This document shows, piece by piece, positions 48,911 to 61,466 of a stretch of DNA of 64,000 bases. Position 1 is the first letter of the stretch. The number at the start of each line of letters is the position of its first letter. Source of the DNA: Epiperipatus broadwayi (lineage: Eukaryota; Onychophora; Udeonychophora; Euonychophora; Peripatidae); contig JAQFVV010000254.1 of NCBI GenBank assembly GCA_028023455.1, positions 682,001 to 746,000 of the forward strand, in the 5' to 3' direction. The translations under genes were made by a program, and so were the position numbers. The notes under the pieces were generated by a model, which saw only the letters and a list, made by a program, of their open reading frames with translations, was not told the DNA's origin and did not search any database.

Positions 48911-51900
48911 ATGTCACATGACTTATATATAGCTTGCACTTACAAATATGTAAAATTAAGAGCGTGAAAAATAAAAAAAAATAATAATAAAAAAAAAAAT
49001 TTAAAGTTTATATGTCTGGATTTAAATTTCATATTATATTAACATTCTTAAGGTTAAAAACTTAATTAGCAATCAAATAGCTTAGAGGAACTATAGGTTT
49101 TATATGTCTTAATAATATTCAGGGTGGACATTCTACATTGCTTCAAATTTTTAATTGATGAATAATCAAGCAGGGTTAAGATAGAAGTATTTATTTAACT
49201 TTATTAAAATCACAATCATTAGCAGATGACCACAATATCCTTAGAATTATGACTGACAATATAAGACTTTAAAAATAAATTTCAAAACATATGGAATATG
49301 ATGCTAGGTTATGCCTAAATAGAACTATATCTGATGATGAACAGAGATGGGATATGCTCACCTTGTCAAGGCCCTACCCAATGTCATCAGATTAGAGTGT
49401 CATATAAAGCAGGAGTAAATATCTGTTCCTACAACCATTAATAGACTTATTACTACCAAGCAAGAAATTTGTGTGATAATAATTTTATGGACAACAGCTT
49501 TCCAAGTATAAAATACATCTGCCTTAGCATGACCATATCTAAATAAAGCATGGCAAATCCATTTCCACAATGCAGAAATGAATGTCTGCTTAATGAATAA
49601 AAATATGAATTAATCAAAATATGTAAATAACCCAGCAATACAATTTAATTAAAAACAAGATCAAACAATAAATAGTTCTAAACTATGAAAGATTGGAAAT
49701 TAAAAGAAAAACAAGGATGAGTAGCCATATTATAAGTTTGAACAAGCGATCATATATTACTTTACTTGGCTAAATTAAGGCCTAAATGGTTCACCACTAT
49801 AAATACTTAAAGATAAAAAATAAATATTAATAATAGTTGTTTAAATAAAGGTCCACTCTACTGATCTTACAAATATGCAGAAATATATTATACATAGCTT
49901 GAGAGGCCTATGATTTATACATATAAGAAACATTTATGAAAGCTATCTTTAACTTATCTCAGTTAACATAAACCAAATGATATATATAAATGAACCTTAT
50001 TTTTAACATTATTCAACTGATTTTTATATTTGTTTAAAAAAAACATGGTTTTATAATCTTGATAATTGAAAAAGTAAAGTTTCAATTAAAATGCATGTCT
50101 TGATAATATGTTTTAGAAAACAAAATTTTTGAGCCAGGTGAGAGAGGGGGATTAAAACATCTTAGTGCTTTTAATTAATTAGCTTTCTTTTATGAGGAAA
50201 AAAAAAAGATTCTCGGTATTTTAAAACCAAAAATGAGTTTACAAGTTAGTTCTCTGGGTCTTCGAATACTAAATCTAGCACATATGTAAGACTTCAGAAT
50301 GACTTTATCTAACAATATTTGATCATTCTTAACAAATACAGGTTAGTGTATATGTATAATATTAAAGTAAAAACCTAAAGAAAAATAACACAAAAATAAA
50401 TAAATAATACAAGTAAAAGAGGAACATCAAATTCTCATGAATTGTTTTACCAGTATAGGAGCCGAGATCTTGTGATTAAAGTTCAATATTTCTGTGATTA
50501 CCTTCATGAAGGAGTTAAAAAAAATGGCAAGATATGACAAGCAGCATATAGGTATGATGACATGTAGCTTTTATTATGCAATTCACATGGTCCTGGATAT
50601 GCTGGATAACCCCTTCCTTGGATATTAATACTTCATTCTGGAAACAGGCTGGTTGTTCAGAATAAATTATGACTGAAGGTGACATAATTGATTAGGCAGA
50701 TTATTTCTTGAATGATGGCATGGCAGGTCATCTGGCTGAATTCATTTATGATAGCAAGAACATCAACGCAGGTGTACTGGTCAAGAAACTTCAGATAGGC
50801 AGCAATTCACCAACTCCTTTGAGATTCCAAACTCACACACCCCTGTGATGGTGAAGGGGAAGTGGACACAAACATTCTACTTAAGTTCATTAGGTGTGAC
50901 TTTTAGCAGCCAAATAATCAATGAATTGCTTAACAGTAATGATCTTGAAGAATTTTTCTCCAAAGAAAGAACTGGTTGAAAAATTTTTCTCAACAAAAGA
51001 CTGTTTGACAAATTTTCTAGGTATTTATACTATTTTTGTCAAAAGGTATCTGGATTAATCAAAAATATTTTCGCTAATAATAATTTTGATTAGCTTGATT
51101 ACAATTTAATCTTGTACTTGTTTATTAATTAGTAAAATTTTCCAAATTCTGAATATGATTTGTCTACATGCATTCCTTGCAGTAATTAAGCATCAATTAA
51201 CACCTTTTTACCACAATATTTTAAATATTGAATACATTTTAAAAAATATATAATACAAAGTGATTACATTTTTTTTATTAATTAGATAAGGTTTCAATAG
51301 CAATTACAAATGTATCTATGCCTTATAATTAATCTCCCTTTATAAATTTTATTCAAATACAATGTTCAGGAATTTTAAATAGCTGAATTTTAAATTAATT
51401 GTTTATCAGCATTTTCTAGAATCTGGTATACATTTGAATATTACTAACTATTTATCTAATCTCAGCTAACTATTTCTGACTCTTTTTAATACATACATAC
51501 ATATGCCTTTATGTAATATATAAAGAGCCTGCTAATAGCTCTAAACAAACTTTATTATTATTATTATTTTATTTTTTTATGATAAATGCCACAAGAGAAA
51601 GTACCTGAACCCTTTATCTATGATGGTCCCCATCCTCAGACTGGTTTTGAACTATGATTCTCTTCAGTGAGAAGTTAGGACATTAGATTCAAAATACTCA
51701 CTCAAGTCAAGCATTTATCTAATTCTTAAATATTAAGAAAAAGATTTAAATCTTCAGACACCTACATGTCTTCAAATTCAGCTCTTTAATTAAAAAAATT
51801 ATATGGGCTTCAGGTACTTTTTTTATAGCATTTATCATAAAAAATAAAATAAATAAGCTTGTTTAGAATTATTAGCAGGCTTTTTATATATTACATATTG

Positions 51901-51930
51901 GTAATGCAAGCTGTATAGGTCATGTGACAT
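48911..51930. mobile_element. element with terminal inverted repeats (about 3.0 kb)
   Basis: ATGTCACATGAC at the left and GTCATGTGACAT at the right are complementary, and the match continues through TATA, AGCTTGCA, TTAC and AATATGTAA with small indels, about 45 bases in all. Inside I see no intact transposase. The segment 50530-50900 is less AT-rich and one frame there reads YFLNDGMAGHLAEFIYDSKN, which could be a coding relic but matches no family I recognise. A 48.9-kb-side (TAA)n and an inner palindrome (51516-51896) flank the ends. Confidence 0.55.
51516..51896. repeat. inverted repeat near the right end of the 3-kb element
   Basis: Arms about 51516-51612 and 51812-51896 are complementary: gcctgctaatagctctaaac against the complement of gtttagaattattagcaggc, then TTATGATAAATGC and AAAGTACCTGAA. 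The loop of about 200 bases has no gene. An ATT run expands the left arm. Confidence 0.75.
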
Positions 51931-52062
51931 GTGAATGATTTTTACATTTGCCTTTAGTAAATTTAATAAAATATTTTTTTATTTCCTCTATAACAGAAAT
52001 TAAAAATATGTAGATACAAATAAAGCATATATACATAAGCATATATATAGTTTCACTATATA

Positions 52063-55007
52063 TTGTAATGGTAACTGCCCTTTTAACATTGGTAATGAAT
52101 CTAGTAAAATAATAAAAAAATATATAATATTCGGCAAATTAAATTTACATTTAGAGGAATTTAAAGATGACTAATGGATGACCATATACATGGTAAGGTG
52201 ATTGCAAACAATTTATTTTAAATTGACAAGTCAGTACTAGTCAAAAGGAATGACAAATTGAACCAAAAAACAAGTTTCCATACACATTCAATTGAATTTG
52301 AACCCATCCACCTAATAATTTATTACATTAATGAAATAAATAATCAGCTTGGTTTGGATGAAAATTGACATACAATAAAATTATTAACAACAATAATAAT
52401 TTTTATTACAGAATGATAATAGAAAATGTATGTACGTATTTACAGTCAAGAAAATTATATGGTGATCATGTATGATAGGGAAAAAATTTTTGTAACTTAT
52501 AATCTCTTTGAGGATAGCTGTACAAAGTTCAGTTGATTTGGTTTAACATCTTTGTGAGCCTCACAAATACATTTTGTAGCCTAAATGTAGGAATATGGCC
52601 ATCAATCATTAAATTTTGGGTCTACTGGCAATATAATATTTTAGCTTCTTTTGGTTCATTGAGAGTTTCCATTACAATTGTCTTCTGAGCATTTAAAATA
52701 AGTATATTTGCAGATTAATTTATAAAAGTATAATTTCTATTGGATAATTATTTTAGATGACTTGTTTCCCTCTTTTTAGAGAATAAATGTCAAATATTTC
52801 TTCAGCATTCAATAGTGATTAATAGATCTGCAGAATCGAGGTTAATTTTTTAGACATATTTTAGCCTATAGCTCCATATTCAGTTATAATACTGGAAAGG
52901 TCAGAAAAAACATCCTGGAGGGTTCACTATTCCATAAAATGCATGATATGAACTTCCTTACAAAATTTTATTGATGTCTATGCAGTAAAAGACACAATGA
53001 CTAAGTGTGTTACAATTCTCCTCATGCTTTCTTGGAAAGTAGATGATTTTAGAAAACTTCTTTTGGTTTAGATGGGAATGTTTTAGTTTTATTCATCCCC
53101 AGTCATTTATGACTGGTTTTTTTAGCAATGTTTCTTTTATTTAAAATCGAAATATTATTTTTAAAATAATGAAATAACACATATTATCTTTACACTTACT
53201 TTTAACATTTTAAAAACAACACATAAGGTTTATTCTATATGCATAACCTTTAGCATTTTGTTATACATGATAACAAAAAAATATTCACATTAAAGCAACG
53301 CCTGTAAACTCAAACATGAGGGTTATATTTGTCCTTCCTCCATTTAGGAATAAAAAGAGTCGATTTAGCAATAAATATCACTCGATTTTATTTCTACATA
53401 AAAAAACAATTTTCAATTTTACAGTAATGTCACACTCAGCTGTACTTTTTTGGAAATGGTCTTACAAACTCGTATGAACATAAAAAATAGTGTCATCTTT
53501 ATAAATGCAATAAATTGGTATTCATATATAAATAATTGTTTCATTAATTCAATTAAAATTATTATTGGACCCGATCATCTCTGCCCGCACTGTTGAGATG
53601 AACAAAAAAATCATGCACTGGCAGTGAGTGTATCATGCAATATGAATGCCAAGAGAGCTATGTTGAGCACAAATATAATAACACCAAACCATATAATGAC
53701 CAATACATTTAAATAAAGCCTTGCTCTACTAGAAGACGGAGGTTGACAAATATCAAAACATAATATGGTTGGGAACAATATTGAGATAGAAACTTTAAAG
53801 TATCAATAAAACATGACAATCTCAAAACAGTAAAACACCTTCCATTCATCAACTATACAGAAAGCAATATAATCAAATTTCAATAAACTCATAAAATTAA
53901 TTTTGGTTTCAAACTATGTAGTTTTTCCTTATATGCTTAAACAACAATGCAAAGAATGGAGTGATATTTAATTCCGAACCCTGATGCTTCTTTAACTATT
54001 CATTTATGAGATTTTATTATTATTATTCTTAATATGTTCAGTATATATACTTCAGTTAGCTTTCCTTAATTTCCATCATCGAAACTTTAACTATAGGAAT
54101 GTGAAATCCAAAAACATGTTGGCCATGGAAAAAAATATTACAATATCAGTTTCGTCATGATTACAGTAAACTAAACAAAACATAGATCAAAAATTGTTTC
54201 TGTTCACACATGCATGAATAGAATATTGCTCTCATGCTAAAAGTTGACCTGATTTATCCCCACACATCTTTGAAGATTACTATGAGAATTCAAATCAATA
54301 TCCAATAAAAAAAATCTAAAAAAGATTAAAAACAATTTGCATTAGGAAGTTTGTAAAAATTACATATGTAATAACTATAAAACCTTTTATTAATATAAAT
54401 GTAATAAACTTTGAGCATACATATATAGATCTTCTCCACAAAGTATAAAATAGGAAACACCTTTAAAGTTTTCTTTAGCCTAAACATTTTTGATCCTAAG
54501 CACCACAATCATAGCTATTCTTACTAAACTTCAGAGACTACATTATAACAATTAATAGTATTCAAAAATGCATTAATTTACATATTACAATAATTGGATC
54601 GGTGAACATTACTTGATTTTTTTATTAATGGTGTTATTGTTGTTAGAAGTATTTCACGCTATTCACACATCTTTTATTTTCTTTTGCCAGTAATTTTACT
54701 CTAAGCAGATCACTTGGATCTTTTTTAGGTCAAAATAATGTCCTCACTTTTTTATTGTGGGCTAAGAAAAAAGGCATATGTCCTGAGTTTTTCCTGGATC
54801 TCTTGTATAAACATTTATGCTTCCCTATTCTAATTGTTATATTAATTTGGAATTTGAGGTAATTCATAGAAGAACACTTAAATGTATTGCTTTGTTGATT
54901 TTGTCCTTAGTTTTATTGATCAAATCTATTTAGATTAGTTGGCATCCTAAATTCTCATTAAAATTCTGGTTGTTTACCTTATTTTGGTTTCTATATGGAA
55001 AATACAA
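52063..55007. other. gene-free stretch opening with a unit-like left end
   Basis: TTGTAATGGTAAC at 52063 follows TATATA and fits the left-end motif of the (TA)n-bounded units; no right end was found. The rest has no recognisable gene, RNA or repeat copy. Confidence 0.4.
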
Positions 55008-55193
55008 GGCATAGATACTTATACTCACAATATTTCATTTATTTTTAAATTAAAATTTTTAATTGCCATGCGAAGGGTATTTACATTATATCCTATGTTA
55101 AGGCATAGACACTTATACTCACAATATTCCGTTTATTTTTAAATTACAATTTTAATTGCCATGTAAAGGATATTTACATTATATCCTACATTA
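55008..55193 (+). repeat. tandem duplication, two units of about 93 bp
   Basis: Units begin GGCATAGATACTTATACTCA at 55008 and GGCATAGACACTTATACTCA at 55102 and continue in register to TTTACATTATATCCTA. A few substitutions and small indels separate them. Confidence 0.9.
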
Positions 55194-55707
55194 ACTAGGT
55201 CTCTCATATGTTTTCTATCAGATTTACATCTGTATAAATGATGGTTTTAATTTATAAAGCCTGCAAGATTATGTGCCATTGGGATTTGAGATAGTGGGGA
55301 TATAGTATCTCTAATCTCTAGAGGTTTGACAACTACTCTATATTCAAAATAAATTTTACATATGCAAAAATTATCTGTCCAAATGGTGATTGAAAATTAT
55401 CTTCAATAGAAGTTATGTGTTTTACAAGATGATCAGAAATAAATACAGAGATACCATGTTTAAAGCCCATTTTATTAATAATCATGGTAAACTCAGGAAT
55501 TTTAAGATGTATGTTATTCACAAAATGATGAGTTTATTAATTTTGAAATATTCTCAACATTAAATTGACATTGTACTTTGTGTTCAGAAAGTGAAGAGAA
55601 AATCACATTACAGAGGTTGCCAACACCATATAGCTTTTTATTTTGGTTTTGAGAGAAACCATTATATCTGTAGTACTGGTACAATTATAATCCACAATGC
55701 TGTTGAG

Positions 55708-55785
55708 TTCTAATTAGTAGCTTTATTATATATTTTCATAATTTTCTAATTAGTAGCTTTATTATATATTTTCATAATTTTCTAT
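55708..55785 (+). repeat. tandem duplication, 36-bp unit
   Basis: Two identical units starting TTCTAATTAGTAGC at 55708 and 55744, with the beginning of a third (TTCTA) after them. Confidence 0.9.
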
Positions 55786-56157
55786 CTTTAATCAGGAGTT
55801 CATAAAAATGAATCCTGATGTTCATGTGGGGACATTTACTTCACAAGCTAATGCTTACCATTTGCAGGGTCTGCCATGTGAAGACTGTCATACATCTACC
55901 CAATTACTTCTGATGATGATCAGGTAAAATTTAAATAAACATTTACAGATAATTTCAATAAATGTCTATATGAAAACATGTTAATTTCAATGATAATACT
56001 TGATAGTCATTAATGATAGATTTCCACTGCTTTTATCTGTTAGCTCAATTTATTTTAATATTTCAGTAATGGCCTTGTATTATAAATATTTCAGATTACT
56101 TTAAAAGTTCATTTATTTGTTAAATTAACTTCAAGAATTTGGTGAGCTTTATCTCAG

Positions 56158-57650
56158 AATATGTAATACAAAATATGCGTACAAATGTATTTAGAGAAAA
56201 TCTTTATATAATTAGCAAGGTATGCCTAGTGTACTTTCAAATACTTAACAGTAATAGTCACAAACACGGCACTGATGGTGAGAAGAATTTGTGGTATTTA
56301 TTAGGGAATAAATCACAATAGAAAATTTGCATATTAAGGGGAAGCAGGAATCTGATTTGTTGATTGCATGGTTATCTAGGGCAATGTGACAGACCTTTTT
56401 CACTTTGCATTTGACATCATTACATTTTGAACAGATGACGCTGGTGAAGATAGATTCCAAGGTGTGGCCCAGGTTAAATTCATACTTGTAGAAAATTGAT
56501 TTTGCATATGTGCTTTGGTTCAATTATATAAATATCTATGTTGTGCAGTACAAATGGATAAACTGGCATGCAATAATGGACAGCATGGCAGTTATTACAG
56601 TTGCATTCAGTTTTGTAAACAATTAGAGATTTCAGCTCTAAAAGCAGTCTATTTTTGGTGTTGTTAATTAGTCAATTCAGAATAGGAGGGGTGTGAAGGT
56701 CAAGATGATGAGTCACAGCACAGACTTTGTTAATATGGTGGGTAGCCCTAGGAATGTAAGGCAGTGATATCAATGTTTGTCATTGGTTGTTTAATTTTTT
56801 TTTAAAAAAGGTTTTTACGGTTTGGATGACAGCTATATTTTGATATCCAATATTGCATAAATCTGGGGTTTTTTTTTCATATTCAAATTTACACAGATTA
56901 TGGTTCCTATAAAAAATGCCTTGTGACTGGATAATTCATAAGATTTCAGCATAATAGACTCAGGGTGTGTAACACTTCAAATGTGAATGGGCTTCACAAT
57001 CATTTTGTAGTTCAGTTGGGTAGTTTCACTCTGAATATATAAGTCAAGAAATTTGATATCTTTTTAAATTATCTTCATTCTCTATTGTCCATTTTAATGA
57101 AGAAAAAGCATTCAAAAGATCCTGTTGTATTTCTTTGATTTGCACATTGGAGAGTGCAAATAAGAACATACCCACATATTGTATATATAACAAAGAAGGA
57201 ATTGGCTTTAAGTATTTGGATAAGATCTTTTCTTCGAATTTATTGAGCACAAAACTTGAAAATATACTGCTTTATGGAAAGGTCATTAGCCATCCATCAT
57301 TTCATTTTGTAATAAACAACAAAGAAGGAATTGGCTTTAAGTATTTGGATAAGATCTTTTCTTCGAATTTATTGAGCACAAAACTTGAAATTATACTGCT
57401 CTATGGAAAGGTCATTAGCCATCCATCATTTCATTTTGTAATAAACATCGTTAGATAAGGCAATAATATCATAGTGGATTTAATATCATAGTGGATTTAA
57501 TTTAGGCATTCGATGATGAATTCAATTGGATGTACATTATATTCAGCTTTCTCCAGAATATCTTTAATAATTTGATGGATAATTTGCATGGGATGGAAGT
57601 GTGGGGGTGCCTATTATTACAAGACCTCTAAAATAAATGGTCACAATGGC
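56158..57650 (-). pseudogene. Penelope-like element, minus strand, reverse transcriptase to 3' tail
   Basis: Reading leftward: a 5'-truncated start near 57600-57650, reverse transcriptase text LNKFEEKILSKYLKPIPSLL, then YIQYVGM where the catalytic YMDD belongs (both aspartates lost), then a linker, degraded GIY-YIG region, and the tail NHAINKSDSC near 56350. The last 200 bases match, in mirror, the tail of the plus-strand copy (TGCAAATTTTCTATTGTGAT, then TTTTCTCTAAATAC). A 129-bp in-frame duplication lies within the reverse transcriptase. Together with the next entry it forms a head-to-head pair with 3' ends outward. Confidence 0.8.
57191..57448 (-). repeat. 129-bp in-frame tandem duplication inside the Penelope-like RT
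   Basis: CAAAGAAGGAATTGGC starts at 57191 and again at 57320. The two units (43 codons each) are almost identical and end TTTTGTAATAAACA. The near-identity shows that duplication happened after most of the decay that separates this copy from the plus-strand copy. Confidence 0.9.
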
Positions 57651-57744
57651 TTGCAGATCAATTTGTTTTTGGCAGATTTACTATCAAATCATATTTCAAA
57701 GGCATGAATATAATTTAAAATATTCAACTTGATAAGCAAAACCA

Positions 57745-59078
57745 TCTGGAATTATGACATCACAGAACTATATGGTTCCATCCCATGCATCCAAATTAGT
57801 AAAAGGGCACTGGAGAAAGCTACAAAAGTGTGCTTCAGACTGAATTTATCATCAAATGCCTAAATTATATCAATAATGATATTATTACCTTATCTAAGAA
57901 TGTTTATTACAAAATGAATGATGAATGGCCAATGAATCTTCCCATGAGTGGCATAATTTCAAGTATAGTCCTTAATAAATTTGAAGATGAGGTCTTACCC
58001 AAATACTTCAAAGTAACTCCTTCTTTGTTATATATACAATACATGGATGATCTCCTTATTTGCACCCCCAATACACAAATCAAAAAAATACAACAGGACC
58101 TATTGATTGCTTTTTTATTAAAACGGATAATAGAGAATGAAAACAATTTGCCTTGACTTATATATTCAGCATAAAAATACCCATTTAAAATACAAAATGT
58201 TGTGAAGCCCATTCAAGGCATTATACATTATGAGTTTACTATACTGAAATCTCATAAATTATCCAGTCTAAAGGCATTTTTGTATAGAAACCATAATCTG
58301 TGTAAACTTGATTCTGACAAAAAAAAAACAGCATTGAAACTTATATCACAGATTTATGCTATATTGGATATAAAAATATTGCTCTCATTCAAACCATAAA
58401 AAAACTTTTATTCTAAAATTATACATCTGTCCATCAAAACCAGTGACAAACCCTGGATATCACTGCCTTACATTCCCAGGGTTACCCATAATATCAACAA
58501 AGTTTATGCTGTAATTTATTAAGTTAGCTTTCACACCCATCCTATTCTGCATTGACTAATTAACAACACCAAAGATAGACTGTGTTTAGAGATGAAATCT
58601 CATATTGTTTACAAAATTGGATACAACTATACCAACTTCCACCTGTATTGCACAATACAGATATTTATATAATCAAGCCAAAGTGCATGCTGATGCAAAC
58701 TCAATTTTCTATAAGTATGAATCAACCTAGGCTATACCTTCAAACCAACCTCTGCCAGTACTATTTTCTCCAAGTATAATGGTTCCAATTGCAAAATGAA
58801 AGAGACTTGGCACATTTCCGAAGATAAATACACCATCAACAAAAAAGATTCCTGCATCCCCCTTTCAAAAAAATGGCCCAAATAATTCATTTACCATTCA
58901 AATATGCAAATTTTCTATTGTGATTTATTCCCTAATAAATACTAATTTCTTCTCTCAGTCAGTACCATCATTATAACTGTTAATGTTAAGTAGTTGAAAG
59001 CATGCTAGGTATATCTTGCTAATTATATAATATAAAGCTTTTCTCTAAATACGATCATACATATATTTTATATTAGTT
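57745..59078 (+). pseudogene. Penelope-like element, plus strand, reverse transcriptase to 3' tail
   Basis: The best frame (57830-58156) reads NDEWPMNLPMSG, LNKFEDEVLPKY, then YIQYMDDLLI with the catalytic YMDD at 58040-58051 intact. After a stop the linker continues (WISLPYIPRVTHNINKVY near 58455), then KDRLC and HIVYKI of the GIY-YIG start near 58570-58620, a decayed nuclease, and TWHISEDKYTINKKDSC near 58806-58856. Several stops and shifts make it non-functional. The 5' part of the reverse transcriptase is missing, so both copies of the pair are 5'-truncated at or near the shared centre (57600-57745). Confidence 0.85.
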
Positions 59079-59394
59079 GTTAATTGTAAAATAACGTTAT
59101 GTGAAAAAGATGAAGAATTGAGATTCCTTCTATCAGCTATAGTTGTAGCCTAAATGTGTTTTTATAACTGACGTATTGCAGTAAATGGAATCACAGTTAG
59201 GTAGAACAGCCTGTAAATATAATTCACTTCATGTCTAAGGTCACTCTACAGATCCATACAGTGGCAAAGAAAAATAGCATAAATCAAGCTCATTAGTTAT
59301 TGGTTATTGTGAAGTTTCATAGTTTGTTGTTATTTTTTTATCTTTTATCTAAAAAATAGCTTTTATATACAAATTATCTTCAATATACTTTAAG

Positions 59395-59980
59395 GTTAAA
59401 ACAGTAGCAAACTCTCCATACAGCAGTGCCACCAAGTGAAAATCATAGTAATCAACAGATGCAAGAAGGTTTGTGCATAAAATTTTTACCTAGGGCCTAC
59501 TTATCCAATATTCCCAAAACTAACTTTTAGCTTGTGGTTTCATCAGAGGTGCCTTGGATCTGAGAGCACTGCATGTAAATCTTAGGATCTAATGCAACCC
59601 TCCAGCAGTAACCTTTTCCTTTTTTGGTTAACTATAAATCTATGAGTCCAAAATGAAACCACAATAATGTTTATAATCCAAGCTCATTCACTTGCATAAT
59701 CATACAGATTTAAACCTAGTTCAGTATCTATTCATTATGGACTCATAGTTTTATAGTTAACTGAAAAGATAAAATGTAGTTGCTGGAGGGGTACATTAGA
59801 TCCTAAAATTTAGGTAGAGTGCTCTCAAATTCAATGTTCCTCACTGGTCATGGCCACAAGCTAAAACAGTCTGGGAATATTGGATAAGCAGACACTAAAA
59901 CCTTCTTGCATCAATTAATTACTTTGACTTGGACTGGGTGGCACTACAGTATGGAGAGTTTGATACAAAGTTTTAAAGAA
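59395..59980. mobile_element. foldback element with arms of about 275 bp
   Basis: The left arm starts GTTAAAACAGTAGCAAACTC and carries CTCCATACAGCAGTGCCACC, GATGCAAGAAGGTTTGTGCA, TTATCCAATATTCCCA, then AGGATCTAATG and CAACCCTCCAGCA. The right arm repeats these blocks as complements, ending CCTTCTTGCATC, GGGTGGCACTACAGTATGGAG and TTTTAA. The centre (about 59650-59720) is found again at 17629-17720, and a short form of the arms is at 17287-17519. No coding capacity. It abuts the 5' truncation point of the LINE, so which of the two owns the TTTTAAAG at 59976 is unclear. Confidence 0.8.
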
Positions 59981-60625
59981 AGGGGGAAAAGAATAATGGT
60001 TATAGGAGATATGAATGGACATATTGGAGAAATTGATGATGTAGATAATAATAATGGACAGCTTTTGAAAAATTTTTGTCAGAAAGTGAATTAGAGTATT
60101 GGAAATTTATAAAATATTTATTAGGGACAATACACGTGGTCTAGAAATAATATATTTCACACAATAAATTATGTATTGGTAGAGAAAAAGGGAATGAATA
60201 AAATACAGAAAATTAAGGTGTTTGATAATGAAGAAAAAGTATGCACTAGTGATCATAACTTCATTGTAATTGAAATGGTTAGTAATGTGATGGAGAATAG
60301 AAATAAAAGTAGAAATAATAGTGAAAGACGTGGATGGAGAGTAAATGATTAGAATAAGTTGGAAGAGTATAAAATACAAGTTGAAGAAATCATGGAAGAG
60401 TTGGTTGGGGATGAGTATAATGACTGGTGTAAAGAAGTAGAAACAGTGGCAAATAGGGTTTTAGGTGAAAATATTCAGAAGAATAAAAGTAATAAAAAAA
60501 TGAGAATTAGTAAAAGTGTAAAAGAGAGGAAAGAAGCATGCAGAGAAGATAAGTGTCCTATTAAGAACAAAGAAAGTGAAAAAGATATTAATTCTAAATG
60601 AGAAAAGTACTTAGAAAAGAATAAG

Positions 60626-61126
60626 TTGGCTAAAATAGATAATTATATAGAGAGAATAAAATTGAATAGTAAATTGTTGGAGAATATTAATAAAAGTGGA
60701 AGAGATGGGAGTAAAAAATTTTGGAATTACATTAAAAGGAGAAATGTAGGGGAGAGAGAGATAGTATTACTAGATGATGAGGGAATAGAGTGTAGCTCTA
60801 GGGAAGATTTAGAGAGAATCTTAAATAGATATGTAATGAATATAGAAACAATGTTAGATGTGAATGATAGAGTGATAGAAAACATAAAAGCATATAGGTT
60901 TACAGAAAATGAACTGAATGAGGTAGAAAAGAAATTGAAAAGTAGAAAGGCAAGAGGTTTAGATGGATGGGCAGCAGAAATGGTAATGAATTTAGGATAT
61001 AGAGCAAAAGTAAAGTTATTATCCAGTTTTAATAAGATTGCACAGAATAGAGTTTTTCTGAGTAGTTGGAATAATACAAGAGTAAGATATTATTTAAAGA
61101 AAAGGGTAAGGATCATAGAAAGTTAA
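60626..61126 (+). CDS. LINE fragment: linker and first reverse transcriptase block
   Basis: A 166-codon open frame within the broken LINE. Lys/Asn-rich N-terminal part, then KLKSRKARGLDGW (the first conserved reverse transcriptase block, usually K-A-x-G-x-D) near residue 115, then helical text ending SSWNNTRVRYYLKK where the frame shifts. The ATG is internal to the original ORF and is not a natural start. Confidence 0.75.
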   Translation: MAKIDNYIERIKLNSKLLENINKSGRDGSKKFWNYIKRRNVGEREIVLLDDEGIECSSREDLERILNRYVMNIETMLDVNDRVIENIKAYRFTENELNEVEKKLKSRKARGLDGWAAEMVMNLGYRAKVKLLSSFNKIAQNRVFLSSWNNTRVRYYLKKRVRIIES

Positions 61127-61155
61127 ATAATGTTTTATATAAAGTTTTCTCATAT

Positions 61156-61437
61156 ATGATGGCTAGAAGAGTTGTAAAATGGATGAAAGGAAATAATGTA
61201 GTGAGGGAAATGCAAGATTTTAGATTAGATAGGCATATAGGAGATAGTTTATTTGTAGTTACACAACTTATGGATATGAGTAGGAATTCAGGTAAACAGT
61301 TATATATGAGTTTTATAGATATAGAGAAGGCATATGATAGAGAAAATAGAAATAGATTATGGATAAGTTTAGCAAATTTGGGAATGAATGAAGCTTTAGT
61401 GGATATTATTAAGAAATTATATGAATATATCGATTAG
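61156..61437 (+). CDS. LINE fragment: reverse transcriptase block with FIDIEKAYD
   Basis: A 93-codon frame carrying RRVVKWM, FRLDRHIGDSL (the usual Q-x-G-F-R segment, altered), and YMSFIDIEKAYDRENRNRLW, which holds the first catalytic aspartate of the reverse transcriptase. It ends at a TAG where the second LINE copy reads through (YTYQLGNIESV), so the stop comes from a frameshift at about 61430. Confidence 0.8.
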   Translation: MMARRVVKWMKGNNVVREMQDFRLDRHIGDSLFVVTQLMDMSRNSGKQLYMSFIDIEKAYDRENRNRLWISLANLGMNEALVDIIKKLYEYID

Positions 61438-61466
61438 GGAATATAGAATCAGTTAAAGTTAAAAAT

